Source: Scolanthus callimorphus
Taxonomy: Eukaryota; Cnidaria; Anthozoa; Actiniaria; Edwardsiidae
Assembly: GCA_033964015.1 (NCBI GenBank)
Contig: CM066923.1
Span: 8,731,978-8,795,977 of the forward strand
Length of the DNA: 64,000 bases
Reading direction: 5' to 3'
In this document: one piece after another, positions 60,801 through 64,000 of the stretch
How the letters are laid out: each line of letters begins with the position of its first letter
Position numbering within the stretch: the first letter of the stretch is position 1
Notes under the pieces: model-generated
The model's input: only the letters and a program-made list of their open reading frames with translations
Told to the model about the DNA's origin: nothing
The model's database searches: none
Position numbers and translations under genes: made by a program

Positions 60801-63690
60801 AAGGATTTTCCTTGCTTTGGAAAATGTGCTTAATAAAAACGCGTGCTTATAGTTGGCCGATAAGAGATATTATCATATCATTATTTGTAGTTTATTTGTA
60901 TCATTGTAAAAAAGAAAATTCTGCTGTCTACCATAAAACTTATTTTGGCCTGTAGTTTATTAGGTTCATTCAATTTAGAATTTCCAATATTTTCTGCTAG
61001 ATATATCTTGTATCCATGATATCCTATTTTGTTGCTGGATTAATCCATGTATTTTCCACTTTCTAGTATACAGTATTTATCATTTTCATTTATAGATAAT
61101 GCAAGTTATTTACAGTAGTCTTGGAAAGCATGTTTACTGAGTTACAATATCCACGATTCTTGTCTTTAGATAATTGAATAACTTGCTTGATAACTTCAAT
61201 TTAAGTGTGCTATTCTATGAATAATGCTCATTGATTTTACTGCACACTTGTAAATGAAATTTTAAAAGACTATTTATTTTGTTATAAACAGACTATTTCT
61301 GAGCTCTGCTATATATTAAATAAGTTCCCCTACAGCAAACAGGAAATATGAAACCCTCATCCACTTTGCCATGATTGCATTATTGTTTATGCATTTTCTC
61401 TCAAGCCACTTATAATTCTATTTCATATTGTTAATATTTCAATGAAATGAGTAATAAAACCTGTTTTAAGGTATTACGTTTGATGTACTTATTTTCAAGA
61501 AAATAAACTGACATTCATTCTGTTCTTTTCATTCTAGTATTCATGGGTAATCCATTTTCTTGAGTATTCATTGATGAAAGAAACATAAAAATTATATTTT
61601 AGTTATCTGGATACCTTATTTAATTCATTCTTATGTAGACCATGATATACTATAATGCATTCCTTTCATTGCATATCTCATTTCTCTATATTTAGCTTTG
61701 TTTACAACAGTTGCTCAGAAAACTATTTGAAAAATTGTTAATCAAATTAACAGGGCTACCCTTCGAGTGGTTGTTGCAAACTGTTGGGGTTTCTTTTGTT
61801 AGCCCCTATGGGATTCCACTAATAGAAAATCTGATCACTAATTGATTTTCTCTCATTCTTTATCCACAAATCACATTATATAGCTTCATAACATTTCGCT
61901 GTTTGCCTCCAAACCCTCTATAAGGCAGCTTTTTTTTGTTGCATTGTTAATAAAAGTGCAAAATCTACCTTTACTTGGCATTTTCATTCTAAATAATGTA
62001 TTAAGATGTTGATATTTGGTGGCCAGAAGTACTAATTTGATCAATTGATGTTTTGTTTGTTTGTTTTTATTGTGTGTTGTGTATGTGGTTGGACCATGTC
62101 TTGGAGTAAACAATCCTGAAAACACACTTCTGGCTGATGTCATAATTATGACAATGTCAAGAATATTTGCTTCTTGCAAAATTTGACTTTCTTGAAGTGA
62201 AATTTGAGAAGAAGCACCATAAAGTTGTGAAATAACAAAGTAAGAAGAAATCATGATAATGATGTTTTAGATACTAAGGAGTATCAAGTTTTTTCGCATT
62301 TACTATGTAGATCTTAATTTATTAAGAATTTGTAATTTTCATGTCCAATCATTTTATTGATAAAAGGACTCTAAACATGTATTAAGGACTCTAAAAGTTA
62401 CTAATGAGTATCAAGTTTTTTTTTTGTTTGATTCATATTTACTATCTTTAGATCTTAATAGGAATTTGTAATTTTCATGTCGAATCATTTATTGATAAGG
62501 ACTCTAAACCGTTCTTTAGATAAAACTTCATGTACCCCACCTAATGGTAAGCCCCCTTGTTTTATCTCATCCATGACTGAAATTATTTATGTTGTCAGTA
62601 AGATGAGTAAGCCCTCTACGAGCCCTGAAGCTCTTGGGACAAAAAAAAGGTACTAATGATGCCCTTTTGTACTCCACAGGGTATGCCTGAGGCCTGGGCC
62701 AGATTACTTCAAGTATCAAACATCACACAAGCTGAACAAAAAAAGAATCCTCAGGTAATAATTGTGTAGATCTTTAGAAGACTGCTACAAGCACCATCTT
62801 GGCAAGCACCTGGCAAACACATCTATAGATTGAGGGAATTTTTTTTATTGTGCATGCTGATTTGTAGTGAGGATTTCAACTCTCACAGGTTTTCTTTGAT
62901 AGTCTCTTTTTGTGACATATTTTACTGTACTTCTCACAGTTTTCTTTCTTGGAATTTGCTCATTATTGTACCCTTTGTAAAATGTCTGAAATACAAAGGT
63001 TTCTCCAAAGGGAGAGGTCCCAGGGTTGACAGCATGCCACATGTTGCTCCCCAGTGATTCATGGGGTGTCTTGAACAATTTAATTTATTTTTTTGCAACT
63101 ACCTTTCTCACTACCCAGAACCCTGTTCACTCTTTACTGCAGTTTTTGTGCCAAAACCTGTTTTGGTGGCCATCAGTCAAATTTAAAAGCACCCAGATAG
63201 ATTTTTACTTGGTTACCAAGTGTTGGGAATGTTTTTTATGGCAAATGGAAATGAACTTATGAAAAATACAGTAAAGCCCACTTCAAGAACATGCAGCTCA
63301 CACACTTGATTCCAGGTACTGTTCAAGATCTAAATTATGACAGATTTTTTTCCCAAGTGGAAAGCATGTCAGACAAAGGAGGTTTTGCTTTTGTTATATT
63401 CACTTGGCATATACAGCTCTCTAGGTTAAACAGATGGCATATACCACAATGTAATAATAATATATAACAATGTTAGTTCTATAGAGCTACCAGAATGTCT
63501 TGGGGTTTATTTTAGTACTCTGCTTTAATTGCCATATCACATGACACCTAGAAAATACATTTGTCCATTCCTTGATGTAAACATTTGCTTTTATTTTTCT
63601 AGGCTGTATTGGATGTTCTGAATTTTTATGACAGCAGTAAAGATAAATCAGAACCGACAAAATTCTGGACAACTGTCAAACCAGCTTATT
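57895..63690 (+). CDS. PAK: Group I p21-activated kinase (PAK1/2/3-like), 5' part, four exons
   Basis: A Ser/Thr kinase activated by GTP-bound Rac/Cdc42; only the N-terminal regulatory half is in the window. Exons are 57895-58051, 58160-58248, 62680-62754 and 63603-63690, with matching phases. The last exon leaves one base (T) for the next exon, which lies beyond 64000. The ATG at 57895 sits in a good context (caaaATGG). Residues 7-16 ([10 protein letters not shown]) match the Nck SH3-binding motif of group I PAKs. A basic stretch ([12 protein letters not shown]) precedes the CRIB motif at about residues 60-73 ([14 protein letters not shown]). [16 protein letters not shown] and [18 protein letters not shown] belong to the autoinhibitory region. 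The kinase domain is off the window. The CRIB plus autoinhibitory sequence makes this group I; the exact vertebrate orthologue cannot be stated. Confidence 0.96.
58249..62679. other. PAK intron 2 (4.4 kb), AT-rich and without detected coding
   Basis: A long AT-rich intron between the CRIB exon and the next PAK exon. Apart from a near-direct duplication at 62330-62500 (AATTTGTAATTTTCATGTC twice, with ACTCTAAA nearby), no inverted-repeat element or exon was seen, in contrast to the RhoGEF introns. Confidence 0.7.
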
Positions 63691-64000
63691 GTAAGTATTT
63701 ACATTTATTTAGTTTTCTCTACTTATCTAGGCATTTTGTACGGAGTGCGTTACTGTTCTTCAAGGAGAAATGGAGAATAATTTTTAATAGTCTTCTCTTT
63801 AAACCCCTATGATGATGTCTAGTTTATTCTCAAACAGATGGACTCATTCTTGACTTTATCTCTTGTTGCTCGGAAATGGAGAGTACCCTTATGTCTATGA
63901 ACAATGTATTTTCATAATGGTGGGCCTAAAAATTAAGGTTCTTATTCAAGCACCTATAAAATTTCAATGAGTGACACCACCTTGCAGCTGATTCCTTGTT

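Overview
The window is eukaryotic animal DNA: many short exons with clean GT-AG splice sites in AT-rich introns, animal-type signalling proteins, and a very high density of short inverted-repeat (fold-back) elements. The density and style of these elements, and a RhoGEF that keeps a C1 domain, suggest a cnidarian, probably a stony coral or another anthozoan. That placement is inference. Everything convincingly coding is on the + strand. No bacterial, phage, CRISPR or viral genes were seen.

Region by region. (1) 1-7852: no firm gene, several fold-back repeats, and two candidate 5' exons (2521-2580, 4441-4634). (2) 7853-47039: 50 exons of a RhoGEF of the ARHGEF11/12 (PDZ-RhoGEF/LARG) and Drosophila RhoGEF2 family. 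In order they encode an acidic linker, an RGS-like domain (9455-11974), a C1 zinc finger (13640-14234), a basic/Ser-rich linker, a DH domain (25091-28646), a PH domain (29481-31622), an acidic proline-rich region (31710-35551), a coiled-coil/Ser-rich tail (35712-41236), and a last exon after a 5.7-kb intron (46926-47039). About 1,460 residues are visible. No PDZ domain was found, so the true 5' end probably lies upstream. (3) 47040-51865: probable 3' UTR and repeats. (4) 51866-52996: a small two-exon gene of unknown function. (5) 53000-57600: repeats, including a 0.7-kb fold-back element. (6) 57895-63690 and beyond: the first four coding exons of a group I p21-activated kinase (PAK), with the Nck-binding motif and CRIB domain; the kinase domain is off the window.

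Both main genes act in Rho-family GTPase signalling. The RhoGEF would link G-alpha-12/13 (RGS-like domain) to RhoA activation (DH-PH). PAK is a Rac/Cdc42 effector. They are neighbours on one strand, with no evidence of co-regulation.

The most unusual feature is a set of tandem repeats inside the RhoGEF gene that start at, or span, 5' splice sites. One is an exact 33-copy, 25-bp minisatellite whose unit contains the end of exon 37 and its donor. A 39-bp x3 array duplicates the exon 19 donor, a roughly 100-145-bp array duplicates the exon 1 donor, and a degenerate array starts at the exon 28 donor. Two further exon-like segments (4441-4634, 15811-15910) break the reading frame and share a GAAGAAG-containing motif, so they may be regulated frame-breaking exons.
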